From assembly GCA_001724265.1 (NCBI GenBank), contig MEDY01000390.1, forward strand, positions 1 through 29,364: a stretch of DNA of 29,364 bases. Reading direction: 5' to 3'. Positions 29,214 to 29,364 of the stretch are shown in pieces; positions within the stretch are counted from its first letter, which is position 1, and each line of letters begins with the position of its first letter. Source of the DNA: Rhizaria sp. SCN 62-66. Lineage: Eukaryota > Rhizaria, unplaced. The translations under genes were made by a program, and so were the position numbers. The notes under the pieces are model-generated. The model saw only the letters and a list, made by a program, of their open reading frames with translations, had not been told where the DNA came from and did no database searches.

Positions 29214-29364
29214 TTAGAAGAGGGAGAAGCCAGCCTTCTTGCCCTTGCCGTCGTCGGAGCCGGAAGAGGAGGAGGAGCCAGAGGCGGAGCCGCTGCCAGA
29301 GCCGGAGCCGGAGCCAGAGCCGGAGCCAGAGCCGGAGCCGGAGGCAGACTTGGAGGCGCCAGCA
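29214..29364 (-). CDS. C-terminal end of an unidentified Gly/Ser-rich protein (partial)
   Basis: On the minus strand an open frame enters from beyond the window and ends in TAA (29216-29214). The visible 49 codons give an alternating Ser-Gly tract, a run of Ser, then SDDGKGKKAGFSLF. The tract is encoded by a hexanucleotide repeat of the GAGCCG/GAGCCA type read on the plus strand. I do not recognise the protein. The plus strand of the same DNA is also open, reading Glu-Pro repeats, but has a TAG just before it and no ATG, so the minus strand is preferred. Confidence is limited by the low complexity. Confidence 0.5.
   Translation of the reverse strand, partial: AGASKSASGSGSGSGSGSGSGSGSGSASGSSSSSGSDDGKGKKAGFSLF

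Overview
The window is nuclear DNA of a unicellular eukaryote that I cannot name. Four genes are interrupted by short spliceosomal introns. Exons are very GC-rich and full of alanine, glycine and serine tracts, while introns and intergenic DNA are AT-rich. A complete axonemal dynein heavy chain implies a motile cilium or flagellum at some life stage. GC content and small introns fit a free-living protist, but nothing here fixes the lineage.

Layout from left to right. 2-97 (+): last 31 codons of mitochondrial ATP synthase subunit beta. 1157-17556 (+): a complete single-headed inner-arm dynein heavy chain, best matched to the DNAH6 type, 15 exons and 4692 residues by my splice model. 18176-19926 (-): eIF3e (INT6), 2 exons, 507 residues. 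21987-24062 (+): a secreted or lysosomal papain-family (cathepsin L-like) protease, 6 exons, 352 residues. 24771-28445 (-): a two-exon gene of 1163 residues joining a pentatricopeptide-repeat (PPR) region to a TrmB-type tRNA guanine-N7 methyltransferase domain. 29214-29364 (-): the C-terminal end of an unidentified Gly/Ser-rich protein that runs off the window. The genes are functionally unrelated (energy, motility, translation, proteolysis, RNA modification), as expected for ordinary nuclear gene order.

Every dynein, eIF3e, protease and PPR splice model was derived by hand from reading frame, GT/AG ends and family alignment, and all four joined lengths are exact multiples of three. Across the 21 introns, 20 begin with GTACG, with cytosine at position +4 where most eukaryotes have A (or U in yeast). 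Seven of these have a base other than T at +6, and all seven follow an exonic CAG, as if exon and intron pairing to U1 compensate for each other. All twelve phase-0 introns in the CAG class follow a CAG glutamine codon, and the dynein introns are uniformly 139-189 nt.

The items most worth a second look are the PPR-methyltransferase fusion with its RGG boxes and acidic tail, the rewritten 5' splice-site consensus, the introner-like appearance of the introns, an eIF3e whose winged-helix region looks replaced by alanine-rich sequence, and an altered AAA2 P-loop in the dynein. No tRNA, rRNA, CRISPR or mobile element could be supported.
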